From assembly GCA_020635725.1 (NCBI GenBank), contig JACJZF010000001.1, forward strand, positions 372,001 to 436,000: DNA of 64,000 bases, given 5' to 3'. The position numbers and the translations under genes are program-made. The DNA is from Flavobacteriales bacterium (GTDB lineage: Bacteria > Bacteroidota > Bacteroidia > Flavobacteriales_F > PHOS-HE28). Positions 1-7,641 of the stretch are shown piece by piece. The notes under the pieces are model-generated. The model saw only the letters and a program-made list of their open reading frames with translations, made no database searches and was not told where the DNA came from. Numbering within the stretch: the first letter of the stretch is position 1; each line of letters begins with the position of its first letter.

Positions 1-2
1 CG

Positions 3-845
3 GCATACCTGGATCCCTTCACGGGCTTCAATTTCCAGCCGTTCACGCAGCTGCGCGGTGGTTTGGTCCTAGGGAGCGATTCGGTCAGGCACCCCCTCAC
101 GGTGGTGAACCTGGGCGCGGACCTGTGCATGGGCTGGGAGTTCATCGAAGTGCTCTGGCCGGGCGGAGCGGAGTATGTGCATCAGTCCGGCCATGTCTCA
201 TTCGAAGGACGTAACGCCTGTTTCCAGTTCCAGCCCGGCAGCACCTTGCGCGTGGCGGAAGGGAGTACCTTCCAATACGGGCACAACGGCCGTGGCCTGC
301 TGCTCATGATTGAAGGCGCGCATCTGGAAATCGGGCGCGACGCGGAGCTGCTCTTCGAGGGTTCGATGATCCTGAAGGAACCGCCCGAGGCCACGGAACC
401 TCGAGATATGCGCATCACGCTGGCCGACGGAGCTCGACTGACCTTCGCGCCAGGATCTCGGCTACTGAACGATTGGAGCATCGGCGGGCGCATGAGGCTC
501 ATCGTGACGCTCGATGGCGGAAGTATCGACATCAACGGCCTCAGCCCGGAGGATCGGGCGAAGGTGCAGGTGATCGAGCTTCCGAGAGAGGCTTGGAGTG
601 AGTTGCGGATGATGGGGAATCCGGCACGCGATCAATTGACGGTGGCTTTCGGTACGCGCTCGCCAGGTCTGCTCCAGGTGCGCGTAATCGACTCCGAAGG
701 TCGCTTGGCCATGGAGCGGCGCGTGCATGTGGAGCCTGGGGAGAATACCCTGGTGCTACCAACATTCAACCTGGGCGCAGGCGCCTATCTGTTGGAGACC
801 AACATGGGCGACGAGCGGCGGTACGAGCGGTTCGTGAAAGAATAG
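3..845 (+). CDS. T9SS C-terminal sorting domain protein (3' part)
   Basis: The frame is open from base 3 without a start, so this is the last 280 or so residues of a gene beginning outside the window. The first two thirds is beta-rich with short Gly/Glu-containing strands such as ELLFEGSMIL and ARLTFAPGSRL, suggesting a parallel beta-helix-like surface domain; this is inference from pattern. The last 75 residues look like a type A T9SS sorting domain: a MGNPARDQLTV strand, a central VRVIDSEGR turn, then GAYLLETN and a basic end (RFVKE). Such domains direct proteins across the outer membrane through the T9SS and are removed on export. No enzymatic motif is visible in the part seen. Confidence 0.8.
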   Translation, partial: AYLDPFTGFNFQPFTQLRGGLVLGSDSVRHPLTVVNLGADLCMGWEFIEVLWPGGAEYVHQSGHVSFEGRNACFQFQPGSTLRVAEGSTFQYGHNGRGLLLMIEGAHLEIGRDAELLFEGSMILKEPPEATEPRDMRITLADGARLTFAPGSRLLNDWSIGGRMRLIVTLDGGSIDINGLSPEDRAKVQVIELPREAWSELRMMGNPARDQLTVAFGTRSPGLLQVRVIDSEGRLAMERRVHVEPGENTLVLPTFNLGAGAYLLETNMGDERRYERFVKE

Positions 846-1139
846 CGCTGGTGCTCCAGGTCAAGCCGAGGCATGGTTCCAAGCAGTCGCCGTCCCGGAC
901 AAACGGTCCCGGTACGGCAAGGCTGAGTGACTCTTCTCCGTGGGCTTCGGCTTGGGGTCCCAGTCCCGACGGGCGCGCAAGGCGTTGATAAACAGAAACA
1001 TACGCACAGCAGCAGCAAAATGGCCGCACGCGGGTTGCGTAAACCCCGCTTGCGACGAAGCCGAGGCGGTGAGCCAACGGCTCCTCGGGCCCTCGGCGCA
1101 TGGTTCCAGCACCTACATTTGCCGTCCACTTTTCCAAGG
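846..1139. other. 294-bp intergenic region
   Basis: No convincing gene. Several small minus-strand reading frames exist but have unrelated, low-quality translations. The 10-mer gcatggttcc occurs at 871-880 and again at 1098-1107, and the 7-mer gtcccgg is repeated near 892-915. The last 26 bases carry the promoter for the downstream operon. No tRNA or other structured RNA was recognised. Confidence 0.5.
1114..1121 (+). promoter_or_regulatory. Bacteroidota -7 element (TACATTTG)
   Basis: An exact match to TAnnTTTG lies 18 bases before the GTG of the DUF177 gene, in a non-coding stretch. No clear -33 TTTG is visible about 19 bases upstream. It is the natural promoter for the DUF177-rpmF-plsX-fabH operon. 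Confidence 0.6.
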
Positions 1140-1664
1140 GTGGGCCGATTGGAAGCGCTTCAGGAACATACGATTCCGTTCACCGGGCTGAAGGATGGCG
1201 AGCACGTGTTCGACTTCGATCTGGGCCAGGCGTTCTTCCAAGCGGCGCATGAGGAGGAGTTCGAGGGCGGGGAGGTGAAAGCCACGGTGCGCATGGACAA
1301 GTCGGCCACCATGCTGGTGGTGAACATGCACCTGGAAGGCTTCGTGACCGTGCGCTGCGATCATTGCAATGCGCCGATGGAGCAGCGGATCAAGGGCGAT
1401 CAGCGCCAGATCTTCCAGATGCACGGCGATGGCTCCGCGGATGACGATGAGCTGGTGACCCTGGATGAGCGCGCGCACAGCATCAACCTCACCCACTACT
1501 TCTTCGAGTGCCTGCGATTGTCGCTGCCTGCGCGGCATGTGCACCCCGAAGGAGGCTGCGACCCGGAGGTGGATGCCGCGCTGGGCCGCCTCGCCAATGA
1601 ACACGAACCCGTTCCCGACCCGCGTTGGGATGTCCTGCAACAACTGAAGACCAAGAGGCCATAG
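1140..1664 (+). CDS. DUF177 (YceD family) protein
   Basis: A 174-residue protein. The frame is open further upstream, but family-like sequence begins at VGRLEALQEHTIPFTGL, so the GTG at 1140, 18 bases after a -7 element, is chosen. It has the CxxC pair RCDHCNAPM of YceD/DUF177 proteins and a later conserved Cys in EGGCDPEVDAAL. YceD proteins are linked to 23S rRNA accumulation and in many bacteria precede rpmF and plsX, exactly as here. It probably acts in ribosome large-subunit assembly; molecular activity is unknown. Confidence 0.85.
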   Translation: MGRLEALQEHTIPFTGLKDGEHVFDFDLGQAFFQAAHEEEFEGGEVKATVRMDKSATMLVVNMHLEGFVTVRCDHCNAPMEQRIKGDQRQIFQMHGDGSADDDELVTLDERAHSINLTHYFFECLRLSLPARHVHPEGGCDPEVDAALGRLANEHEPVPDPRWDVLQQLKTKRP

Positions 1665-1683
1665 CGCCGCAATCCAAGTCGTC

Positions 1684-1875
1684 ATGCCAAATCCGAAGCG
1701 CCGATTCTCGAAGACCCGTACCGCCAGCCGCCGCAGCACCAAGAAGGCCCTGGCCCCCACGCTCAGCGTGGATAGCGCTACGGGCGCCACCCACCCGCGC
1801 CACCGCGCCCACTGGGATGGCGACAAGCTCTTCTACAAGGGCCGCGTGGTGGTCGACAAGACCGCGACTGAGTAA
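1684..1875 (+). CDS. rpmF: 50S ribosomal protein L32
   Basis: A 63-residue basic protein starting MPNPKRRFSKTRTASRR, the typical L32 N-terminus, and ending YKGRVVVDKTATE. It is a structural component of the large ribosomal subunit. Zinc-binding L32 proteins carry four cysteines; this one has none, so it is the C-minus, zinc-independent form. It lies 19 bases after the DUF177 gene and 27 bases before plsX, the usual L32 operon position. Confidence 0.97.
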   Translation: MPNPKRRFSKTRTASRRSTKKALAPTLSVDSATGATHPRHRAHWDGDKLFYKGRVVVDKTATE

Positions 1876-1902
1876 CCGCATAAGATCCGCCGCCCAGCCT
1901 CG

Positions 1903-2841
1903 ATGAGGATCGGAGTGGACATCATGGGCAGCGACCACGGACCGGTCGTTCCCATACGTGCTGCCGCGCTGGCTGCCCAGGAGCTGCCGGAAGGCGTGCG
2001 CTTGGTGCTCATCGGCGATGCGGAGCGCATCGCCAGCGGGTTGCAGGAGGCGGGCAGCGACCCGGCCGCTTTCGATATCGTCCCGAGCCAGGACGATATC
2101 ACCTTCGACGATAATCCGACGCGCGCCCTGCAGGCCAAGCCGCGCAGCAGCATCAGCATCGGCTTCCACCTGCTGAAGGAAGGCAAGCTCGATGCCTTCG
2201 CCAGTACCGGCAACACCGGGGCCATGCTCGTGGGCAGCGTCTTCAGCGTGAAGCCCATCGCAGGCGTCATCCGCCCTTGCATCCCCAGCGTGGTGCCCAA
2301 GGAGAATGGCAGTTACGGCATCTTGGTGGATGTGGGTGCCAATGCGGATTGCAAGGCCGATGTGCTCTCGCAGTTCGGCCTGCTCGGCTCGATGCTCGCC
2401 AAGCACGTGTACCACATCGCGGAGCCGCGCGTGGGCCTGCTCAACATCGGGGAAGAGGAGAAGAAGGGAGACCTGCTCCGGCAGGCCACCTTCGAGCTCA
2501 TGCGCGACCAGAAGCAGTACCGCTTCATCGGCAACGTGGAAGGGCGCGACCTCTTCAACGACAAGGCCGATGTGTACGTGACCGATGGCTTCACCGGCAA
2601 TGTGGTGCTCAAGGCCGTGGAGGCCTTCCACGACCTGCTGGAGCAGCGCGGCGTGCACGAGCCCTTCTTCGATCGCTTCAACTACGAGAACTACGGCGGC
2701 CTGCCCGTGCTGGGTGTCAACGGCAATGTGATCATCGGCCATGGCATCAGCAACGAGGCCACTATCAAGAACATGATCCTCTTCACCCGCGAGGTGGTCG
2801 AGAGCCGACTGAACGACCGCATACGCGAGGCCCTGATCTGA
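1903..2841 (+). CDS. plsX: Phosphate acyltransferase PlsX
   Basis: A 312-residue protein of normal family length beginning MRIGVDIMGSDHGP, the conserved PlsX opening. PlsX makes acyl-phosphate from acyl-ACP and phosphate, the acyl donor for PlsY in phospholipid synthesis, and is a peripheral cytoplasmic-membrane enzyme. Other family blocks are STGNTGAMLVGS, NIGEEEKKGD and DGFTGNVVLKA. Its stop overlaps the fabH start by one base (TGATG), indicating translational coupling of phospholipid and fatty-acid synthesis. Confidence 0.97.
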   Translation: MRIGVDIMGSDHGPVVPIRAAALAAQELPEGVRLVLIGDAERIASGLQEAGSDPAAFDIVPSQDDITFDDNPTRALQAKPRSSISIGFHLLKEGKLDAFASTGNTGAMLVGSVFSVKPIAGVIRPCIPSVVPKENGSYGILVDVGANADCKADVLSQFGLLGSMLAKHVYHIAEPRVGLLNIGEEEKKGDLLRQATFELMRDQKQYRFIGNVEGRDLFNDKADVYVTDGFTGNVVLKAVEAFHDLLEQRGVHEPFFDRFNYENYGGLPVLGVNGNVIIGHGISNEATIKNMILFTREVVESRLNDRIREALI

Positions 2842-3833
2842 TGCGCACCACTGCCGCCATCACCGCCGTCAACGGATACTTGCCCGAGTTCCGGCTCACC
2901 AACCAGGTCCTCGAGACCATGGTGGAGACCAGCGATGCCTGGATCACCGAGCGCACGGGAATCAAGGAGCGGCGCATCCTCACCGGCAAGGACCAAGGCC
3001 TCAGCGTCATGGCCACCGAGGCCGTGAAGGGCCTGCTGAAGAAGCGCGGCATCGGCCCCGAGGAGATCGACCTGATGATCGTGGCAAGCGTCACTCCCGA
3101 CCGGGTGTTCCCCGCCACGGCCAACATCGTGTGCGATGCGGTGGGCGCGAAGAACGCCTGGGGCTTCGATCTTCTGGCCGCATGCAGCGGATTCCTGTAC
3201 GCGCTCACCACCGGCGCGCAGTTCATCGAGAGCGGCAAGCACAAGAAGGTGGTGGTGGTGGGCGGCGATAAGATGAGCAGCATCATCGATTACGAGGACC
3301 GCGCCACCTGCATCATCTTCGGCGATGGCTGCGGTGCCGTGCTGCTCGAGCCGAACGAGGAGGGCCTCGGCATCCGCGACAGCATCCTGCGCAGCGATGG
3401 AAGCGGCTGCCAGTACCTGCACCAGAAGGCCGGCGGAAGCATGCGCCCGAGCACGGAGCGCACCGTGGAGCGCAAGGAGCACTACGTGTACCAGGAAGGC
3501 AAGGCGGTATTCAAGTTCGCCGTGACCAACATGGCCGATGTGAGCGCCGAGATCATGGAGAAGAACGGCCTCACCGCCGACGATGTGGCCTGGCTGGTGC
3601 CGCACCAGGCCAACAAGCGCATCATCGATGCCACCGCGCACCGCATGGGCCTCGATGACAGCAAGGTGATGGTGAACATCGAGAAGTACGGCAACACCAC
3701 CAGCGGCACGCTCCCGCTCTGCCTGTGGGAATGGGAGCCCCGCCTGAAGAAAGGCGACAACATCATCCTCAGCGCCTTCGGAGGCGGCTTCACCTGGGGC
3801 GCGGTATGGCTCAAATGGGCCTACGGCGGTTGA
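2841..3833 (+). CDS. fabH: 3-oxoacyl-ACP synthase III
   Basis: A 330-residue KAS III enzyme that condenses acetyl-CoA (or a branched primer) with malonyl-ACP to start fatty-acid synthesis. The catalytic triad is visible: Cys115 in LLAACSGFLYAL, His255 in LVPHQANKR and Asn285 in EKYGNTTSG. The C-terminal SAFGGGFTWGA glycine-rich loop is also present. Start is the ATG overlapping the plsX stop; a longer open frame upstream reads through plsX in another frame and is not coding. Confidence 0.97.
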   Translation: MRTTAAITAVNGYLPEFRLTNQVLETMVETSDAWITERTGIKERRILTGKDQGLSVMATEAVKGLLKKRGIGPEEIDLMIVASVTPDRVFPATANIVCDAVGAKNAWGFDLLAACSGFLYALTTGAQFIESGKHKKVVVVGGDKMSSIIDYEDRATCIIFGDGCGAVLLEPNEEGLGIRDSILRSDGSGCQYLHQKAGGSMRPSTERTVERKEHYVYQEGKAVFKFAVTNMADVSAEIMEKNGLTADDVAWLVPHQANKRIIDATAHRMGLDDSKVMVNIEKYGNTTSGTLPLCLWEWEPRLKKGDNIILSAFGGGFTWGAVWLKWAYGG

Positions 3834-3892
3834 TCCGAACCGATACATTGGCCACTCCAAGGGCGAAGGCGCCTGACCAAACGACCCGACAG

Positions 3893-4372
3893 ATGAACAT
3901 CACCCAGATCCAGGACCTGATCAAGTTCGTCGCGAAGAGCGGCGTGAGCGAGGTGGAGATCGAGCAGAAGGACTTCAAGATCACCATCAAGACCGCCGCC
4001 AGCAAGAAGGAGGTGCAGGTGATCGCTGCCGCTGCTCCGGCGCCCGCTCCCGTGGTTGCGGCGGCACCGCCCCCCGCGCCCGCTGCGGCACCGGTACCGG
4101 CCGCTGCGCCTGCCCCGGCCGCAGACAGCAAGTACATCACCATCAAGGCGCCGATGATCGGCACCTTCTACCGTGCCGCTGGCCCGGGTAAGCCGGTATT
4201 CGTGAACGTGGGCGATGAGGTGAAGAAGGGCCAGACGATCTGCATCATCGAGGCCATGAAGCTCTTCAACGAGATCGAGAGCGAGGTGAGCGGCAAGATC
4301 GTGAAGGTGCTGGTGGACGATGCCAAGCCCGTGGAGTACGATCAGCCGCTGTTCCTGGTCGACCCGTCCTGA
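3893..4372 (+). CDS. accB: Biotin carboxyl carrier protein of acetyl-CoA carboxylase
   Basis: A 159-residue protein. The N-terminal region (MNITQIQDLIKFVAKSGV, residues 1-45) is followed by a flexible Ala/Pro linker (about 46-80) and a biotinyl domain (82-159) with the biotin-acceptor Lys123 in IIEAMKLFNEIE. It carries CO2 between the biotin carboxylase encoded just downstream and carboxyltransferase subunits encoded elsewhere. The ATG at 3893 fits the family N-terminus; the preceding 60 bases are spacer after fabH. Confidence 0.96.
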   Translation: MNITQIQDLIKFVAKSGVSEVEIEQKDFKITIKTAASKKEVQVIAAAAPAPAPVVAAAPPPAPAAAPVPAAAPAPAADSKYITIKAPMIGTFYRAAGPGKPVFVNVGDEVKKGQTICIIEAMKLFNEIESEVSGKIVKVLVDDAKPVEYDQPLFLVDPS

Positions 4373-4378
4373 TCCTTG

Positions 4379-4498
4379 GCCGCAGAGGTGCAGAGACGCA
4401 GAGTAGAACACGATGCCGATCCCATGACCTCCGGACCCAAGTCGCAACCTTTGACCATTCTCCACCACGCATTCACCGCGCCTCTGCGCCTCTGCGGC
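4379..4498. repeat. Inverted-repeat pair related to the GxxExxY cassette arms ('empty' copy)
   Basis: Between accB and accC lie two arms in inverted orientation: left 4379-4403 (gccgcagaggtgcagagacg...) and right 4468-4498 (ending cctctgcgcctctgcggc). The right arm aligns without gaps to 37238-37268 and 29696-29726, with 25 of 31 columns identical in all three. The arms have an internal 8-base period (tctgcgNN). The 64 bases between the arms contain no recognisable part of the nuclease gene found in the 36.8 kb copy. The pair begins 6 bases after the accB stop and ends 14 bases before the accC start. Confidence 0.75.
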
Positions 4499-4512
4499 AA
4501 ACCCACCCGCTG

Positions 4513-5856
4513 ATGTTCAAGAAGATCCTCATAGCCAACCGTGGTGAGATCGCCCTGCGCGTGATCCGCACTTGCCGCGAGATGGGCATCAAGACGGTGG
4601 CCGTTTACTCCACCGCCGACAAGGAGAGCCTGCATGTGCGCTTCGCCGATGAGGCCGTGTGCATCGGCCCGCCGCCCAGCAAGGAGAGCTACCTGAACAT
4701 GGTGCGCATCATCGCCGCGGCGGAGATCACCAATGCCGATGCGATCCACCCGGGCTATGGCTTCCTGAGCGAGAACGCCAAATTCAGCAAGCTCTGCCAG
4801 CAGCATAGCATCAAATTCATCGGCGCCACGCCCGAGCAGATCGAGGCCATGGGCGACAAGGCCACGGCGAAGGCCACCATGATCAAGGCCGGTGTCCCCG
4901 TGGTTCCCGGAACCGAAGGATTGATCACCGACCTGGCCATCGCGAAGAAGGAGGCCAAGCGCATCGGCTACCCGGTGATCCTGAAGGCCACCGCAGGCGG
5001 CGGAGGCAAGGGCATGCGCCTGGTGTGGAAGGAAGAGGAATTCCAAGAGGCCTTCGAGAAAGCGAGCCAGGAGGCGGGAGCCGCCTTCGGCAACCCCGGC
5101 ATGTACATGGAGAAGTACATCCTGGAGCCACGCCACATCGAGATCCAGATCGCAGGCGACCAGTACGGCACCTTCTGCCACATGAGCGAGCGCGACTGCT
5201 CCATCCAGCGCCGCCACCAGAAACTCGTGGAGGAGACGCCGAGCCCCTTCATGACCAAGGAGCTGCGCAAGAAGATGGGGGCCGCGGCCATCAAGGCGGC
5301 CGCCAGCGTGAACTACGAGGGCGTGGGCACCGTGGAGTTCCTCGTGGACAAGGACCGCAACTTCTACTTCATGGAGATGAACACGCGGATCCAGGTGGAG
5401 CACACCATCACCGAGGAGGTCATCGATTACGACCTGATCCGCGAGCAGATCAAGATCGCCGCCGGCATTCCCATCAGCGGCCTTAATTACGAGCCCACGC
5501 GCCACAGCATCCAGTGCCGCATCAACGCCGAGGACCCCTTCCACGGCTTCCGTCCCACGCCTGGGCGAATCACCAGCTACCACAGCCCCGGCGGCCACGG
5601 CGTGCGCGTGGATACCCACGTGTATGCCGGCTACACGATTCCGCCGAACTACGACAGCATGATCGGCAAGCTGATCGTGAGCGCGCAGACCCGCGAAGAA
5701 GCGCTGACCAAGATGGAACGCGCCTTGAGCGAATACGTGATCGAAGGCGTGAGCACCACCATCCCCTTCCATTTGCAGCTCATGCAGAACGAGAAATTCC
5801 GGGAGGGCGTGTTCACCACCAAGTTCCTCGAGGACTTCGAGATCAAGAAGCCCTAG
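4513..5856 (+). CDS. accC: Acetyl-CoA carboxylase, biotin carboxylase subunit
   Basis: A 447-residue biotin carboxylase of usual length, which uses ATP and bicarbonate to carboxylate the biotin on AccB. It starts MFKKILIANRGEIALRVIRT, the conserved N-terminal lobe. The ATP-grasp region has the glycine-rich loop KATAGGGGKGMRLV, and the active-site blocks HMSERDCSIQRRHQK and FYFMEMNTRIQVEH are intact. It follows accB after 140 bases that hold an inverted repeat pair, so the repeat sits inside an essential operon. Confidence 0.97.
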   Translation: MFKKILIANRGEIALRVIRTCREMGIKTVAVYSTADKESLHVRFADEAVCIGPPPSKESYLNMVRIIAAAEITNADAIHPGYGFLSENAKFSKLCQQHSIKFIGATPEQIEAMGDKATAKATMIKAGVPVVPGTEGLITDLAIAKKEAKRIGYPVILKATAGGGGKGMRLVWKEEEFQEAFEKASQEAGAAFGNPGMYMEKYILEPRHIEIQIAGDQYGTFCHMSERDCSIQRRHQKLVEETPSPFMTKELRKKMGAAAIKAAASVNYEGVGTVEFLVDKDRNFYFMEMNTRIQVEHTITEEVIDYDLIREQIKIAAGIPISGLNYEPTRHSIQCRINAEDPFHGFRPTPGRITSYHSPGGHGVRVDTHVYAGYTIPPNYDSMIGKLIVSAQTREEALTKMERALSEYVIEGVSTTIPFHLQLMQNEKFREGVFTTKFLEDFEIKKP

Positions 5857-5868
5857 CCCCCCGGGGTC

Positions 5869-5876
5869 TACCTTGG
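5869..5876 (+). promoter_or_regulatory. Possible -7 element (TACCTTGG)
   Basis: One mismatch to TAnnTTTG, placed only 4 bases before the GTG of the next gene. The same octamer precedes the 9125 glycosyltransferase. If used, transcription would begin at or next to the start codon. Confidence 0.35.
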
Positions 5877-5880
5877 TGCC

Positions 5881-7638
5881 GTGTCGCGCCGGGTCTCGCT
5901 TTACACGGTATTCGCGCTTTGTGCATTGCTGATTGCGCTGCGTGGTACGCAGACCGCGAAGCATGCGCTCTCGTGGGATGTCTTCGGGTACTACCTCTAC
6001 CTGCCAGCCGCCGTCATCCATGACGACCTCGCACTGAAGGAGCATGCCTGGCTGGATGAGGTGATGGCGACCTATGACCCATCGACCACGCTCTACCAGC
6101 TCGTTGATGGCCCCGATGGCGCACGGGTGATCAAGTACAGCAGCGGCATGGCCCTGGCCTATGCGCCGTGGTTCTTACTCGCGCATGTCGTAGCGGAGCC
6201 GCTCGGCTACCCGGCGGATGGTTTCTCGGCGCCGTACCAGTACATCATCACCTATGGCATGCTGGCCTGGGTGCTGCTCGGCTTATTCCTCTTCCGTCGG
6301 GCGCTGCTGCATTTCTTCTCTGAGGGCTGGGTGGCACTCATCCTGTTGCTCATCACGTTGGGCACCAACTGGCTCCATCTGGCGGTGCTCGATGGCACGT
6401 TGCTCACGCACCCCTTCCTCTTCACGCTGTACGCCGCACTGCTGCTGGCCACGATCGAATGGCACCGCCAACCGCGCTGGCCAGCCGCTGTTGCGATTGG
6501 TGCGGCGGCCGGCTGGATCACGTTGGTGCGACCGAGCGAAGGGGTTTGCGTGCTGCTTCCGCTGCTCTGGGTCGCCAGGGACGGGTTCAGGGCGAAGTGG
6601 GGCATGGTGCTAGCCCGTTGGCCGCAGGTCGTGCTCGCGGCCTGCGCATTCGTGGTCATGGCATCGCCCCAGCTCTTGTACTGGAAGGGCGTCACCGGCC
6701 AGTGGCTGTTCTATTCCTATGTGAATGCCGGCGAGGGTTTCGACTTCGCCGCGCCGCACATCGTGGATTACCTCTTCAGCTTCCGCAAGGGATGGCTGAT
6801 CTACACGCCGCTGGCGCTGCTCATGATCGGCGGCCTGGTCGCGCTGTGGAAGCATCGGCGCGGCCTGTTCTGGCCCATCGCTCTCTTCCTTGTGATGGAC
6901 CTGTATGTGGTGAGCAGCTGGACCAACTGGTGGTATGCCGGCGGCAGCTTCAGCGCGCGCAGCATGGTGCCGGCCTACGCGGTGCTGGCCGTACCGCTCG
7001 GCTTCGGCCTCATGGCTTGGCGCAGGGTCCTCGCTCCCTTATCACTGGCCTTGGTCCTCCTCAATCTCTTCCAGACCTGGCAATGGAACCAGGGCATCAT
7101 CAGCAAGGAGCGGATGACCGCGGCCTACTACGCGGCGATCTTCGGACGGGTGAGCGTGCCGGACGGAGCGGATCGTCTGCAGCTGGTCGATCGGCCGCTG
7201 ACCGAGGAGGAGCACCTGCTGGATGAGAGCGTTTACACGAGGCGACTGCTCTATCTCGAGACCTACGATGCCCAGGCCGATAGCTGCTTCCGACTGTCCG
7301 ATGACGCACCTTACACGCCGGGCCCCGATGTGTCCTTCGCGCAGATCACCGGCGCGGATCATGCCTGGTTGCGCGTGAGTGCCCGTTGGCGGATCGATGA
7401 AGGGGCGCCGCCTGTGATCGTATGCACCTTCCACCATCAGGGAGAGACGTATAAGTACAAGACCGCGACATGGGATCCAACGGGGCGTGCATCCGGCGAA
7501 TGGCTGCCGCTCTCGTTCGACTACATCACCCCGGAAGTGCGCTCGCCGGAGGACAACCTGAAGGTGTACATCTGGAACCAGCATGGCGGAGAGCACCGCG
7601 TGGATGACCTGCGCGTAGAGGTCTTCGAGCCGAAATAG
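5881..7638 (+). CDS. GT-C-like multi-pass membrane protein with C-terminal beta domain
   Basis: A 585-residue protein starting at GTG 5881; no in-frame ATG lies nearby. Residues 1-435 hold about ten hydrophobic helices with a large first periplasmic loop containing the acidic motif ALSWDVFGYYLYLP after helix 1, as in GT-C (ArnT/PMT-type) transferases that use polyprenyl-phosphate sugars. Residues 440-585 are soluble and beta-rich, ending LKVYIWNQ then HRVDDLRVEVFE, a pattern similar to several other glycosyltransferase-like proteins in this window. It probably transfers a sugar on the periplasmic face; substrate unknown. It ends 3 bases from the convergent gene. Confidence 0.75.
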   Translation: MSRRVSLYTVFALCALLIALRGTQTAKHALSWDVFGYYLYLPAAVIHDDLALKEHAWLDEVMATYDPSTTLYQLVDGPDGARVIKYSSGMALAYAPWFLLAHVVAEPLGYPADGFSAPYQYIITYGMLAWVLLGLFLFRRALLHFFSEGWVALILLLITLGTNWLHLAVLDGTLLTHPFLFTLYAALLLATIEWHRQPRWPAAVAIGAAAGWITLVRPSEGVCVLLPLLWVARDGFRAKWGMVLARWPQVVLAACAFVVMASPQLLYWKGVTGQWLFYSYVNAGEGFDFAAPHIVDYLFSFRKGWLIYTPLALLMIGGLVALWKHRRGLFWPIALFLVMDLYVVSSWTNWWYAGGSFSARSMVPAYAVLAVPLGFGLMAWRRVLAPLSLALVLLNLFQTWQWNQGIISKERMTAAYYAAIFGRVSVPDGADRLQLVDRPLTEEEHLLDESVYTRRLLYLETYDAQADSCFRLSDDAPYTPGPDVSFAQITGADHAWLRVSARWRIDEGAPPVIVCTFHHQGETYKYKTATWDPTGRASGEWLPLSFDYITPEVRSPEDNLKVYIWNQHGGEHRVDDLRVEVFEPK

Positions 7639-7641
7639 CCC

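Noticed and set aside
861..1112. Possible small minus-strand gene upstream of the DUF177 gene
   Set aside because: 83 codons with three competing overlapping frames of unrelated composition; no homology pattern and no promoter in the right orientation.
846..1139. Possible structured RNA in the first intergenic region
   Set aside because: Direct repeats and short hairpins are present (gcggg...cccgc near 1033-1052) but no cloverleaf or known RNA layout could be drawn.
1489..2742. 417-codon minus-strand open frame opposite plsX and DUF177
   Set aside because: It mirrors the well-recognised plsX/DUF177 genes, has Ala/His/Val-rich shadow composition and no family match by eye; high GC makes such antisense frames common.
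2277..2838. Upstream extension of fabH reading inside plsX
   Set aside because: Low-complexity Arg/Gly-rich sequence in another frame of plsX; fabH proper begins with the ATG at 2841 overlapping the plsX stop.
4404..4467. Remnant of a GxxExxY gene inside the accB-accC repeat pair
   Set aside because: None of the three frames on either strand resembles the start, signature or end of the nuclease at 36848.
4342..6045. 567-codon minus-strand open frame opposite accC
   Set aside because: Antisense to an intact biotin carboxylase; sequence is rich in His, Leu and Gly with no domain pattern. Explained by codon bias of accC.
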